The notes under the pieces: generated by a model | Databases searched by the model: none | What the model was told of the DNA's origin: nothing | The model's input: only the letters and a program-made list of their open reading frames with translations | Made by a program: the position numbers and the translations under genes | Source: Marvania coccoides | Lineage: Eukaryota > Chlorophyta > Trebouxiophyceae > Chlorellales > Chlorellaceae | Direction of reading: 5' to 3' | Length of the DNA stretch: 64,000 bases | NCBI GenBank assembly: GCA_963854735.1 | Contig: OY978103.1 | Location: 124,001-188,000 of the forward strand | Shown: one piece after another, positions 8,693 to 20,127 of the stretch | How the letters are laid out: each line of letters begins with the position of its first letter | Position numbering within the stretch: position 1 is the stretch's first letter

Positions 8693-10956
8693 ATGTCTCC
8701 TGTCAAGTCTCCCTTTGGGGAGCTCACCAACATCGCCAACAGCCCGATCCGCGAGGCCAAGACCTTGCTGACCCCGTCCAAGCACTTCTGTAAGTGCCCC
8801 GACATTGCCTGAGTGTAGATTGAGGCGCGCATTGGCCGTGGCGGCACTGAGGAGGAAGAGATCTCATGTTTTGTGATCCGTGTCTGTTGGCACATTTGTT
8901 TGGTCCTGCGCGCCTCCAGCTTCGTTCTTCATGTCTCTACATCATTTATATGCACTAAACAACACTGCAGCAGCGCTGATTCGCACGCAATTGAGGGTCA
9001 AATGTGCCCTGCGAGGCGCCCTGCAGTGCTCGTCTTTGGTCCCCTCCTCCTCCTCCTTCACGCCCTTTTTCGGTCTAATTCGTGCTGAACACCAATGTGC
9101 ACACTTACATCTATGTTGTGGGGCGCCCATGGGCCTTGATTCTTACTCCAAAGTCTGCAGCTTTGTTTCAATCCATCTAGTTGTTTCACCCATTTCTACT
9201 CTTTTTAGCCACCTCTTGGCCCCAAACGTTTGATGATCACAGCTCCATAGTGTCGCTAGTGTGGCTAGGGCGCGCCCACAGCCCTTGGTTGGCCCCTCTC
9301 GTTAAGCCATGTTCACTCATCTCTCCATCGCTTTCTCAACTCCCTCTTTTTGCAGGCTTGGGCAGCGTGGGCATCACCCCCATCGATGAGGACGAGTGGT
9401 CCATCCCCCGGGGCACGCTCTCGAGCCCCTTCCTGCGCCCCCTGCAGGAGCTGGTGGTCACCCCTCCGCGCTGGCCGTCGGCCGCTGACCTCCTCGCCCC
9501 CTCCGAGTTTGAGTCGCCCTACTCCCCCCGGAGCGACTGCGACCACTCGGATGACCGCTTCTTCAAGGGGAACTACGAGCTGCCCGTCGGCAAGGGCAAC
9601 GGAGGCAAGAAGGCCGCCAACGGCGGCGGCAAGTGCGAGAAGAAGGCTGCCATCGCCAACGGCCGCCAGGCGCGCAACGCTGGGGCCAAGCCCAACGGCA
9701 AGGCCACCGGCAAGGCCACCGGCAAGCCCAACGGCAAGGCCACCCGCCAGGTGGTGAAGAGGCAGCAGCGGGAAGCGCGCAGCGCCAACCGGAAGCTGAA
9801 GAAGCAGCTGTGCGCCAAAGCCCGCGGCGCCAAGCGCGCGCGCCAGGAGGGCGACCTGGGTCCCATCACCACCACCCAGTCCCCCCTCCCCTCCATCGAT
9901 GCCGCCTCCATCGATGCCCCCCAGGCGGCCGCCGCCGGCTTCAAGGAGGCTGGCACCCCCGCCAAGAAGGCTGACTCATCCGCTGTCATCATCGGCACCA
10001 CCATCGAGACCGCCCCCTCCTCCCCCGTGGTCGACGTTTTCCGCTCCCTGGAGGCCGACTTCGGCAAGGCCACCGAGGCGGCTGAGGGCACCGCTGTCCC
10101 CGCCCTCAAGAAGAAGGCCTCGCGCTTCTCCCGCCTCGAGTCCCGGAGCGCCAAGCTCGTGGCCAAGGTGACGACCTCCCTCTTCAGCAATAAGAAGAAG
10201 AAGGCCGAGACGGTCGAGCGCCCGGATTTTTCCTCCACCCCCTTTGAGCCTGCGCCCGCGGTCGAGAAGAAGAAGAAGCTGGCCACAATCACCAAGGCTG
10301 TGCTGGCCAAGGTGACTGCCTGCGTCAAGGCCCCTGCCGTCGTCGACGATGTCTTCATCTCCGACGCCGCCACGCCTGCGCTCGCGCTCAAGAAGGAGAA
10401 GGTGTCCGCCCTCCTGGCCGTCTCTGTGGCCAGGAAGCTCCGCACCGTGGCTAGTGCGTCCAAAGCTGCTGCCACGGCCGCCGCTGGCAAGATCGCCGCC
10501 GCCCCTGCTGCCGCCTGCAAAAAGATCCGCAGCGGCGCTCGCAAGGCCGGCCGCAAGGCCTCCGCTGGCACCAAGGCGACCGTGGCGACCATAAGGGCTG
10601 CTGCCCGCGCCACCCCCTCCGCCTGCAAGACTGCGGCCATCAAGTTTGCCCTCGGCTCTGAGGTGATCGCCGTCGAGATTGCTGCCAACCTCTTTTGCGT
10701 GGAATGGGTGACCTTGAAGGCCTCCCGCCTCGCTGCGCCTGGCACGAAGCTGGCCACCTTCTTCAAGGTGGCCCTCTCCCTGCCTCTGCACGCCCCCACC
10801 GCCAGTCCTTCGCCGGCACCTGCACTCCCTGTGGTTGCCGCCATCGAGGAGCCCACCGCTACTGTGGTGGTCGGCACGGCTTCCGCCCGCAAGGGCGCCG
10901 CCTACCGCAAGGCCCTGGCGCCGCTGCTGAAGCTCCGCCGCTCCTCCTCCGCCTGA
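8693..10956 (+). CDS. Lys/Ala-rich basic protein with CDK-type sites
   Basis: Exons are 8693-8789 and 9356-10956, 565 aa. The 566-bp intron has GTAAGT donor and TTTTTGCAG acceptor and joins in phase 1. The N-terminus has several Ser/Thr-Pro sites (SPVKSP, NSP, LLTPSK, ITPID, VVTPP), typical of proline-directed kinase substrates. The rest is low complexity: Lys, Ala, Gly and Arg, with blocks such as GKATGKATGKPNGKATRQ and a C-terminal stretch resembling linker-histone tails (KAGRKASAGTKATVAT). It ends in KLRRSSSA. No folded domain is recognised. A nuclear, chromatin- or chromosome-associated role regulated by phosphorylation is a reasonable inference but is not shown. The gene converges on the B3-module gene at 11.5-14.5 kb. 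Confidence 0.7.
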
Positions 10957-11472
10957 AGCGGAGGCAGCAGCATTTTAACTGTTTCTATAATAGTTCGAAT
11001 TTTGCATCCAGTGACTGCATCAGGCACCCATGATGGTTTTCATTCGTATTTTACTGAGAATTTACTACTTCTTATTTGCCCGCCCCCCCCCCCCCCCCCT
11101 CTCTCGTTTGGCGGCGGGAACGTCAGAGCAGCAAATTAGCTCCTAACTTTTTCCCCTCCTACTTCCATTTTGCTCGTCACCTATTCATTTTCTGATTATA
11201 GTTATAAAAAATACGATGCCAGGCCTTATCTGGTTCCATTTTTCTTGTACCTCTTGTATCTACACGTTCTAATGCGGGGCTTCCCCGCATTATATTATTA
11301 ATATTTTTTTCCTCCAATACGATAAAACACTCTGTGTCCGAATTCTACTTTTCTGTTCTTTGATTAACCCTTTGCTACTGGTTTTGCACTGAAGCTCAAG
11401 CATATATTTATAATTTTCAGCAAGTGCATGTATTACACCTCAAATTTAAACTGAAAAACTCCATGAACCACC
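10957..11472. other. Spacer between convergent genes, with a C tract and a hairpin
   Basis: No gene is seen. An uninterrupted C run of about 18-20 bases lies near 11082-11099 and is followed by CTCTCTCG. A perfect 10-bp stem with a 3-base loop lies at 11270-11292 (listed separately). The sequence is otherwise AT-rich, as expected for two converging 3' UTRs. Confidence 0.6.
11270..11292. repeat. Perfect inverted repeat (10-bp stem, CTT loop)
   Basis: TAATGCGGGG and CCCCGCATTA are exact reverse complements separated by CTT. It lies between the 3' ends of two convergent genes, about 315 bp after one stop codon and 180 bp before the other. A 3'-end processing or termination role is possible. The stem and loop sizes differ from the replication-histone 3' hairpin (6-bp stem, 4-base loop). 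Confidence 0.7.
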
Positions 11473-12303
11473 TCATCCGCACAGCTCCTTAATTTCTCGT
11501 TCCAGATCCAGCAGGTGCTGCGTCATAAACACCTCTCGCAGACTCGCCTCGATGCAAGCAGCATCTTCGGCATCGTGCCCCTCAGCCGCCAGCTCCTGCT
11601 GCGCCTCAACCACCAGCCCCGGCAGCAGCACCTCAAACTGCGTGTAGGCCCAGCTCTGCTGCAGGGGATTCTCAGAGGGAGCGCGAGGTGAGGGCATCAC
11701 CTGTCCGGCAGCGACGGAGGGTGTTCCGCCTTGTGTCGGCTGTGGCTTCGTGAACTGCGCAATTTTCTTCAGCGTAAACACAAACACGCGCTTCTTTCTT
11801 CCCGCCTTTGACCGCCTCGCCGCCGTTTTGCAGCCCCTCCACTTCCACTGGAGAATGTCGCCCTATAAGAAAGAAAATGAATTGATTGGGCAAAAGAAGT
11901 CATAAGATAAATTTTTATTTTTATTAATTTTGCAGGGGGAAATAGGAAACCCCATTAAAGAAAAGCACGCTCTCTCTCTCACCTTGTCCAGCCCCATGGC
12001 CTTTTTCAGATCGATCCAGTTGTTCAGCCGCCCTGCTGCACACAAATGGTCATGCCGCTCCAGCCTCATCTCGCAGTGCAGCACCCTTGCCCTCCCAATC
12101 TGCAGCTCCACCGACACAACAGCAGTTCCCAGCTCCGAGGGGTGCCCCAGCCCCAATATCGCCGTGGTCATGCCCGTGAAGAAATTGGAGGAAAGGTAGA
12201 CGGTGCTGGTCCCCTCCACTGTCTTAACCTCCATCTCGAAAATGGTTTCTGCGTCAGAAGGCGGAGGCTCGAGGTTCCCCTGCTGCGGCAACTTGTGCGC
12301 AGC

Positions 12304-12367
<64 letters not shown>

Positions 12368-14478
12368 CTTCCAGCTTCTGCCGATGGCCCTGCATCAATG
12401 GTCTCGCTGAGCTGCTGCAGCGGCTGTCCTGCGCTTCTTCCTAGATTCTCTACTTTTAGTCGATGAAACGTTCCATCCGCGGTTTTATGCCTCCCCACGT
12501 ACTGCAGCTTGACGGTGTCCGAGGTCTTCAGATGCAGCGTCGTCGCGACAGGGCCCCAGCCATTGAGACGCCCGAATGTCGGTTTCTCAGGACGTACAAA
12601 GGGGCTCAGCGTAGTTCGTGACGTGCAGTCGTTGAACATGAGCTCGACGCTGTGTCAAATACAAGGAGGGATACGCACAGAGAGCGGGGATCAGCAATAA
12701 TTACAAAGCTTTTGTCATAGGAGGGGGAAGGATGAGTGGGGGATGCGCCGACGGGCCACACATTTTATGGGCGGCGTCATTAGTACGTTTACACACTTAC
12801 TGGATAACTTTCTTGATCTCGAATTTGAAAACGTTCCGCTCCAGCTCGGCCCACTGGGCAATATTGAAGTGAAGCTGCGTGAGGACAGTCGACAGCGTCA
12901 ACGCCATCGACTGACCACTGGAGGGCTGTGGCACAGCGGCAGCAGCAGCGGTGCTGTGCGGGGGCTGCTGCTTCTGCTGCTGCACCGCCTTTTCCGCTCC
13001 TCCCAGCTTTTCAACCTTCAGGAGGTGGAAAGGGCCGTTCTTGACGTCATGCTGTCCCAGGTATTGAATCCTGACGGTGTCTCCCTGTTTGAGGGGAAAA
13101 GCAAAGTTTTTTTTTTTTTTTTTTGGTGGTACCAGAGAAACGAATACAACGAAAAGGAGTCTTGCCTGCTGCAAATCGAGACGCGAGGTCACAAAAGCCC
13201 AGCCATTGAGTCGACCAGTGACTGAATGGCCAGGACGTATGTTGGGGCACATTGTGGTCTGCGTGGTCTGACCGTTGGCGATGATCTCGACGCTGCACAG
13301 GATGGGCAATCAGGCCGATGAATGGCAAGAAAGAAAAGGGAGAAAAAAAAAGCTTGACTACATGTAAATAAAATTTTTTTTATCATGAGGCAATATAAAA
13401 TAAATTTGTTCGATACCGGTGCTCACTTGACAGGTTGCATGATCTTTAAACTAAACATGCTCTGCACGGTGGCCCACAGCTCTACGGTGAAATACATAGC
13501 CGAGCCCGCTGATGTCACCGGAAAGGTCATCTGGCTGATGGCGGGGTCTGCCATTCTGCCACAGCTCTCAATGGCGGGAAGGGAGGGAGCTGCTGGCGCC
13601 GGGCGGTGGGCCTCCTCCTGCTGCTGTTGCTTAGGAGCGGCAGCAGGCGCAGCATGAGGTTCATTGCACAGCTTCCTCCGCACAGGCCCCCTTTCTCCCG
13701 GCCCCTCCTTTCCGCCTGCTGCTGCTTTCGCCCCAACTATTTCGCTGCCTTTCTTGCCGCCCTCGCCGTTTGTGGTCTTCTCCACCCTGTACCGCAGCAC
13801 CTCGCCGATGTCGGTCGGCGACTCGAGCTCGGCTGTGCACTTTTCCAGGAACTGAAAGGCGACCTCATCACCGGGCTGCAGCTTGAGCCTGTCTACCACT
13901 TTGCCCCAGCTGATGAGATGGCCGCCCGGCTGGTTAGCCTGGCGCTCATAATTGACCAGGATGGCAGGATAGGCAGCCCCAGGGACAACCAGCTCAAGGC
14001 TGCGGCGTACAATAAAAAAAACATTAGTTGTATATGATGATTGCATAAAAGGCTTAAAGTGGAGCTGCAGAATTATACATTGTGCAGTATACATACTATG
14101 AAATGCCCCAATATACCGAAAACCCAAATCTCACTTGATATGGCCGCCAGACTTGAGTTTGCGGATGGGGGTGCCAGCGAGAAGCTGCTGAACCTCAAAC
14201 AGGTCCAGGTAGAGCTGCCTTCTGGTGGATGGCAACGCGTAAACAAAGGGCGGCGGCAGCGAGACCTTCTTGGCCTCCTCATCGCGCTTGCGCTTGCCCA
14301 GCGCCGCTGCTTTCTGGAGCTGCTTTTTCCTCTCTCGCAGCGGGGTGTCCTCCAGCTGAAGCTGCCTTTTCCTCACCACAAGCGGCATGTTCTCCTCCGA
14401 CTCCGACTCTGAAATCAAATTGATGATTTCCACTTTATCGTCAACTATCTCAAACTCCGGCGGCGACCCTCCCTTCAT
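11473..14478 (-). CDS. Protein with four tandem B3-like modules
   Basis: Exons are 14478-14135, 13999-13427, 13292-13166, 13084-12801, 12649-11983 and 11862-11473; all phases agree, giving 794 aa. ATG 14478 is the first Met of the open exon; a non-coding or short coding upstream exon is possible because an acceptor lies near 14500. Four modules (about residues 73-192, 268-370, 410-512, 575-697) share a pattern of N-terminal beta strands, then VEI-x-NG-x-T-like, W-x6-L-x-L-x2-GD-x-V-x-QYLG and a final FH-LKVEKL. This matches plant B3 DNA-binding domains (Trp followed by GD-x-V-x-F). Introns recur at equivalent sites: phase 2 before VEI in modules 1-3, and phase 0 before GD in modules 2 and 4. 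Module 2's phase-0 intron is GC-AG. A run of about 24 Ala, encoded by a CAG/GCT microsatellite, lies near residue 540. The N-terminus is Arg/Lys-rich. A DNA-binding nuclear role is inferred. Confidence 0.65.
12300..12372. repeat. Trinucleotide (AGC)n microsatellite inside a coding exon
   Basis: About 24 perfect units lie within exon 5 of the B3-module gene and encode poly-Ala on the minus strand. Such tracts are prone to length change, so allele length is likely to vary between strains. Confidence 0.9.
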
Positions 14479-15523
14479 CAGAAAGAGGGGTGGCAACTGC
14501 TGCAGAGACGTCAAAGCTGGGGTTTTCTATCTTCTCTGCAATGTAAAGAGCTTGCGTGACTTCAATAAAGCGATCTCGTCCCCCTCACGCGATCATTGCA
14601 AAAAATAAATTACGAATTCTCTCCTTCGCACGTAAATTGACCAGTTTTCAGCTTTTCATAACGACACTGCTAAATTTTAAACAAATAAAGGAACGCGTGA
14701 GAACCGGATTTTTTCCAACTTTTAAACACTTTTTATATATTTTTTCCCAGCGCGCACACTTCGTTCCCGCTGTTTTCCTTTTCTTTTTGTAGCTGGACTA
14801 CCACTGCCACCCCTACCTCAACCCCAGCTGTTTTACCAATTCAAAGAGCTGGGTTGGAGGAGGGAGGGGCATTGGGGGTTCTTCAAAGTCTTTGTGAAAG
14901 CCCGTGTTTAAAATATGCCTGGTTCCCCTCGATTTCCAGGTTAGTCTTCATTCTCTGCATTTGAGGGAAGGGATTGGGAGGTGGGATAAGGTCAGGATAC
15001 CAGTCGCTAGAAAAAATAGTTTGTTCGCTGCGCTGCACCGCTGCAGCACTCAAGTAAGATCTTATGATTCAATTTTTATCTTTGCTTCACCTTTTTCTTT
15101 GCTTTTTTGTTCTTTAACATATTTCTATCAAACACACATGGAACTTCGAAAAAATGGCAGCTGCAGGGACAGCCAACAGCTTTTAATTGACTTGTCAAAC
15201 CTCCTCAGGATGTTGCTGATGAGGAGCATATACCAGCTTCATGGATGGCCTCCAGAGGCGCGTTAACTCTCCCTATAGAGCAAAGACAGCGGCATTTCAC
15301 AACCACAACGCAGCTGGTAATTTCACAATTCTACAATAGAGACATTTTTCAATTTTTCCAGCGCAGAAATATATTTAAAAAGAATGGCAAATTTACTTCA
15401 AATACTTAAATTCAGACGACTGGCCAAATTTCTGCTCTATATAGCTATTTTCATTTTTTTCATGCCATGACTCGGTGCAGAATATTGTTACCTTCCGCGA
15501 AATTTTGATTTCTCTGCTCTGAT
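14479..15523. other. Spacer between the two B3-module genes
   Basis: This AT-rich stretch should contain the promoter of the four-module gene and the 3' UTR of the SET gene. No convincing exon is seen on either strand. Short open frames on plus near 14.9-15.3 kb lack coding character. Confidence 0.5.
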
Positions 15524-18500
15524 CTATTTTGTCATCCCCCGGCAATTGGGCGCTCGGCACAGGCAGCGTCGCCCTGCCCCCTTCTTGCAGGTACCATAGT
15601 CCAGAGTAATCTCCTCGCCCCTTGCAATTTCCCTCGAAGCGAAAATGAATATCGCCAGCGGCGCCCAGGGCTTTTCAATTTCAAAAACCACGCAGTTGGC
15701 AGCGCACGAATGGTTGCAGAACCTCGCAATGTTGCCGAACCTGTGTGCGTCCAGACTGCGGAAGGGCAGCTTCGCAAACAGCGGGCTCCTACCGGACACG
15801 CGTTTGCAGGCCATGACCATCTCCATCTGCGCCCGGGTGTGAGCTGAAACAACCGGCGCAACCATGTTTTCTGGACGTATGTCAAAGCCGTACCGTGCCC
15901 GCTCCTCATCCGCCTCTCCCAGCGAGTACTCGCCGATGTACTCCCCAATGCAGCTGCTCAAGGGAATGGTTTGCATTGCCACCAAGCCGAACCCCTCAGT
16001 GACCAGTTTTGGGTGGTTGGTAATCAGCACAGGAAAGGGCACCCGCCCCAGGAAAACCTCTCTCAATGACGTAGGAAGGGCTCGGTCCAGCCCGCTCTCC
16101 AGCCGATCCAGAATCCAGCACTCGGGGCGCATCACAGGGGCGCCGCACCAGTAGCTGGCGGTTGAAAATTTGAATCCAGGCCACAGTTCCTCGGGGTCGC
16201 CGTCCACCCACACGCCAGGCGCTGCTGCGACCTTCATCAGACTGTCGTGCACCATGAAGTCCACCAGAACCTCGCAGCGGGCGGCCGCTCCCTCTTTGGA
16301 CAGCGCCACGTCGAGCCTCTGCGCTTTCTTGCCCATCGTGTTGGTGATATAGTGCAGCGTGTTGGCAATGTCTTCAACGCAGGCCTCGATTTCTGCGCTG
16401 AGAAAGGAAGGGGAGGGGGGCGGGGCAGCGGCAGAGCTAGAAGGCGCTGATGCTGCTGTTGCTGCAGGCGGAGGCGCAGCTGCACGAAGGGGGGGCTTGG
16501 AGGGCGTGCACACGGTGGATGGCCCTGCTCCTCCAGCTGCGGCGGCAGCGACAACCCTGGGTGGCGTCTGCTGCCGCCGCCGCCGCCGCTGCTGCTGCTG
16601 CTCCTTTTCGTCGTCCGAAGAGCATGCCTCCTCGTCGTCAGATGGCGAGCACTCAACTTTGCACAGCTCAAAGAAGTGGAGGGGCTGCTTTCCGTCTGGC
16701 CCGCCGCCCCTCAGCCGATGGCCGAGGTAATCCAGCTGCAGGCTGTGCTTCCCCCTTTCCAACGGGCCCAGCCGCTTCTTGATGTTTGCGTTGAATCTGT
16801 TCAACGCGCCACCGCCCACAGCGTTGGGCGCCTGCTCCAGGGTGGTCTGGTAGGTGTGTCCATCGCTGAGCGTGATTTGCACCCTGTGGTCATTGAAAAT
16901 GAAGCCCTCGTCATATTTTCAGCAGTCTTTCTTAAATTAACTAATTGCAACGCTTACCAGTACGGATCGTCCTTGGGGATGGGGTGATCAACTTCCATGC
17001 CAGCCAGCAGAGGCCCCAGACGGGCGTCCTGGATGTAGTAAAAGCCCTGGTAACTTTTTCTGTTGACCTCTAATTTGAACGACGCCTTTTTGACGCTGCC
17101 AGGTGGCGAGGGGAACGCAGCTGCCTCCAGCTCGGGGGGTGGAGTCCCCGCACAAGCAAGCTTTGCAGGAGAGGATTTGCTCTGCAGCCAAGTCCGTGCT
17201 GTCCCCTTCCGCCGGACCTCAAAGAAATACTTTGCTTTCTTCTCGTACTTCCCGCTGCCGCACTGCTGCAAGCCGTTGAAGTCAAACACGACCGTGTCGC
17301 CCTCCGCCACCCCCAGCGCCGCACAGATCTCTTGCCACCGCGCCAACTCTCCGCTGAAGCCGAACTCTCTGGGCGCCAGAGTTGTCGGAAACTCTTTTCC
17401 GCCAGCAAAAACGTCGATCTCGATGGAATGGGCCAGTGGCATTTCAAACCCCAGCGGCTTTACCAGACTCTGGAAGAACTTGGAATCGCAGATGAGTCGG
17501 CCGCGCGTCATGAAGCCCGCGTCTGCCACAGCCTTCAGCGAGTATTGGGCAACGGCCGGTAAGGGGACTGCAGAGGGCGGCAAAGGCCCGCTCTTTCGCG
17601 AAGGGCCAGCTCCCTCGTCGTCCCGCTTCCTCTTCTTCTCCTTGCCAGCACTGGAAGGGGGCTCAGCTGCCGCTGCTGCTCCAGCCGGAGCGCTCGTCTC
17701 GTAGCTGCCCTCCTTTTTATGTATCGTAAAACTGGGCTGGCCGGCCAAGATGCCTCGGTACGAGAACAAGGCGCAGTCTCCCTGGTAAAAAAAAAAGGAA
17801 ATGACAGCGTGGTGGACAGATAGCATCAAGGCATATGAATAAAAATAAACTAATAGGTTCTTCAGAATAAAAAAAATCAACAATTTACTGACAAAGCTGC
17901 ATGCATTCTTGCAAACCTGGAATAGCTGCAGGGTTTCTTGGATGTACGCCCATTTCGGGCACAGCAGGGCTTTCTTGCTTGCATTCTTCCGTGCACTTTT
18001 GGTCAACAGCCGTGAGACGACCGGCGCGTGGGGGAAGCTGCCCAGCGTGAAAGCGACCCCGCATTCAAATCGAATATTTGTATTCAGCTCTAAATATTTG
18101 TAGTTATATAACACACAGCCCAGCAGTGTCTGGACGTGTATACAACGACTCAAATTTCCTTTAATCTTTAATAACTCACTCTAAAGGTGGCCTTATCTCA
18201 CCCATGCCCATTTTCCTTTCGAAAAACTCGACCAAGTCCTGACTGAAGTAGATCTGGTCGGTTTTGACATCGTCGCGCCGCTTAATATCAAACTCAAACG
18301 TATTTTCGTCCTCGCTGCACATCTCGCTGCTGGCTTCCCTGTCGCTCTCATCGTAAGCCTCCTCCTCCACCACCACCAAGGGCTCGGTGGCAGCTGTGAC
18401 AGGAGATGCTTCACATTCTTCAACAGTGGCGTTGCCCTCTTTGCCATTTTCGTTGGCCTCCATCAGCTCAGAATCTTCGTCGGTGTCTCCTTTGGAAGCA

Positions 18501-18838
18501 GCAAAGGCAGCACCTTTTTCGCCACCACCAGCTGCCTGAAGATCATGCGGCACCCGCAGCTGCGGCACTGCCCCTTCTTGCGGTGCTGCTGGTGCTGCCT
18601 TCAGGTCGACAGCGGCATTATTGGCCCCAATCACCTGGGCGCTAGGGCTCTGCGGGTGGTCTGCGTTATTGGCAGCTGCTTCATCTGGCGTCTCCTCTTT
18701 TAGGTTCCCCCGGGGGTGGGGGTTCTGAACGCTCTCAAGAGGTCTTTGCTGCTCCTCATCGTCGCTAGTGACTAGGGCGATGTAGTCGCTCTCTCTCATC
18801 TCTGTACCGCCTTGCGCAGCGGCTCCATGGGACGCCAT
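15524..18838 (-). CDS. SET-domain protein methyltransferase with B3-like modules
   Basis: Exons are 18838-18202, 18089-17917, 17781-16958 and 16883-15524, 997 aa. The first junction (donor GTGAGA at 18201) is the least certain; the others are strong and in phase. Residues 1-210 are acidic and disordered. Three B3-like modules follow (about 205-300, 350-455, 500-620). Module 1 is split by a phase-0 intron just before GDCALF and module 3 by a phase-2 intron before VQITL, the same positions as in the downstream gene. The C-terminal SET domain (about 835-975) has the cofactor-binding region GFGLVAMQ, IGEYIGEY, the NHSCAAN motif (about 937) and GEEITLDYG (about 969). A post-SET cysteine cluster CLCRAPNC closes the protein. 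Known SET enzymes with these motifs methylate histone lysines using S-adenosylmethionine; the B3-like part would supply DNA targeting. No pre-SET cysteine cluster was recognised. Poly-Gln/Arg and Ala/Pro-rich linkers separate the parts. Confidence 0.8.
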
Positions 18839-19290
18839 CGCTGAAATATAGCAGAACAGTGGAAGCGTGAACGTGTTTCCAGCCTTGGAGGGAGAAAAAA
18901 ATTTGAAGATCACAGATGTCGAGAACCTCAAACAGAGTTGCCCAGTATGGTATCGAGTTGCCAATCACGCTTCGATGCAAAACGAAAGACGAAATAAGAG
19001 TGCAGGCGGAACCTAAAGACTGATGGATAGACTGATGGATAAATTTCGTATGCAGTGATATCGTGAGCTTTCGGCGCCTGGTTTAGCGTACTTGGTGGGG
19101 TTTTGGAGTTGTTGAAGGGGTTCGTATATCGAAAATGGGCGAGGAATGAGCCTCAGGCCTTCATTTGCAAAATCGTTAAATTTTGGACGGTGTTTGCAAC
19201 AACGCAAAAAGAAGCCGTCTTGACGCTTAATTGCATTTACAATCGCGCCATCGAGCTGCTCTGAGGCTTGTGCGAGCGCATCAGAGCGCA
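18839..19290. promoter_or_regulatory. Divergent promoter region, SET gene / canopy-like gene
   Basis: Only 452 bp separate the two start codons, so both promoters and 5' UTRs must lie here. No strong TATA box is evident on either strand. Confidence 0.5.
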
Positions 19291-20002
19291 ATGCGGGCGA
19301 TTCTTGGAATTTTTTTCATCGTGCTGAACACCGGCTTTGGCCTTGGGCTGGACGCCAGCAAATGCAGCGCGTGTGAAGCAGTGGCGGTGAGCTCAATCGC
19401 AGCAGCTATCACGTCCTTTCAAACACTCATTCTTGAATCGTCTCTAGAAAATCCATCACTCTTTCGTCCCAACCACCTCTAAATCTCCATGTGGTCAACC
19501 CATCCCTCCCTCCAAATGATCGCAGTCCGAGCTTTCCGTGCGGCTAGCCAACGAACGCCCCAGGAATCACATAGACACTCGCCACCGCCTTGACAAGGAC
19601 GGGAAGCGCTGGGGCAAAGTTTTGGACTATAAAATCTCCGAGCTGCGGGCGATAGAACTGCTGGACGATATCTGCGACACGATGAACCAGTTCCAGCTGG
19701 CGCCAGGCAGCACTGAAGATGAGGGACGGTGGGTGCGCAGCTCAAGCCTCTCTGGCGATGAAAAAGCTGCTTTGAACAGGCACCTGCTGAAGGACCAGCG
19801 GCGGCGGCTGAGGAACTCGTGCGCGGACATTATGGGGCGGTTTGAGGAGGATTTGGCTGGGGCCATCAAAGAGGGAAACACAGGGGCGGCATCGGTCGAA
19901 AATTATTTATGCAGCAAACTGGCAGGGTACTGCCCAGCGAAAGAAAAGTCGTCAACAGAGGAGGAAGAGGACGAGCCGCTGGGACATGCGGATGAGTTAT
20001 AA
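19291..20002 (+). CDS. Canopy-like saposin-type ER lumenal protein
   Basis: Exons are 19291-19386 and 19526-20002 (phase 0), 190 aa. Residues 1-20 form a signal peptide (MRAILGIFFIVLNTGFGLG). The mature part has six cysteines in the order CSAC, DDIC, NSC, LC, YC, the pattern of the canopy/saposin-like family, and the conserved stretch YKISELRAIELLDDIC after a basic DxRxRLDKDG segment. It ends in HADEL, which matches the ER-retention consensus (K/R/H/Q/S/A-D/E/N/Q-E-L). Canopy proteins act in the endoplasmic reticulum, assisting folding or export of client receptors. The acidic tail (TEEEEDE) before HADEL is usual for ER residents. It is smaller than many animal canopy proteins but complete. 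Confidence 0.8.
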
Positions 20003-20127
20003 AGAAAGAACAGAGGGAGACTTGGTTCATTTTTTTTGCATATTCATCATTTCATTACAAGAATTTTATGTTCAGTTTTCAGCATATACATATTCAGTTG
20101 TAATACAAGAGTGTACATTCCAACATT

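Noticed and set aside
9573..10892. 439-codon minus-strand frame opposite the Lys/Ala-rich gene
   Set aside because: It mirrors the biased codon use of the plus-strand gene; no domain and no splice context support it.
11270..11292. Replication-dependent histone 3' stem-loop
   Set aside because: Stem length, loop size and neighbouring genes do not match; no histone gene is nearby.
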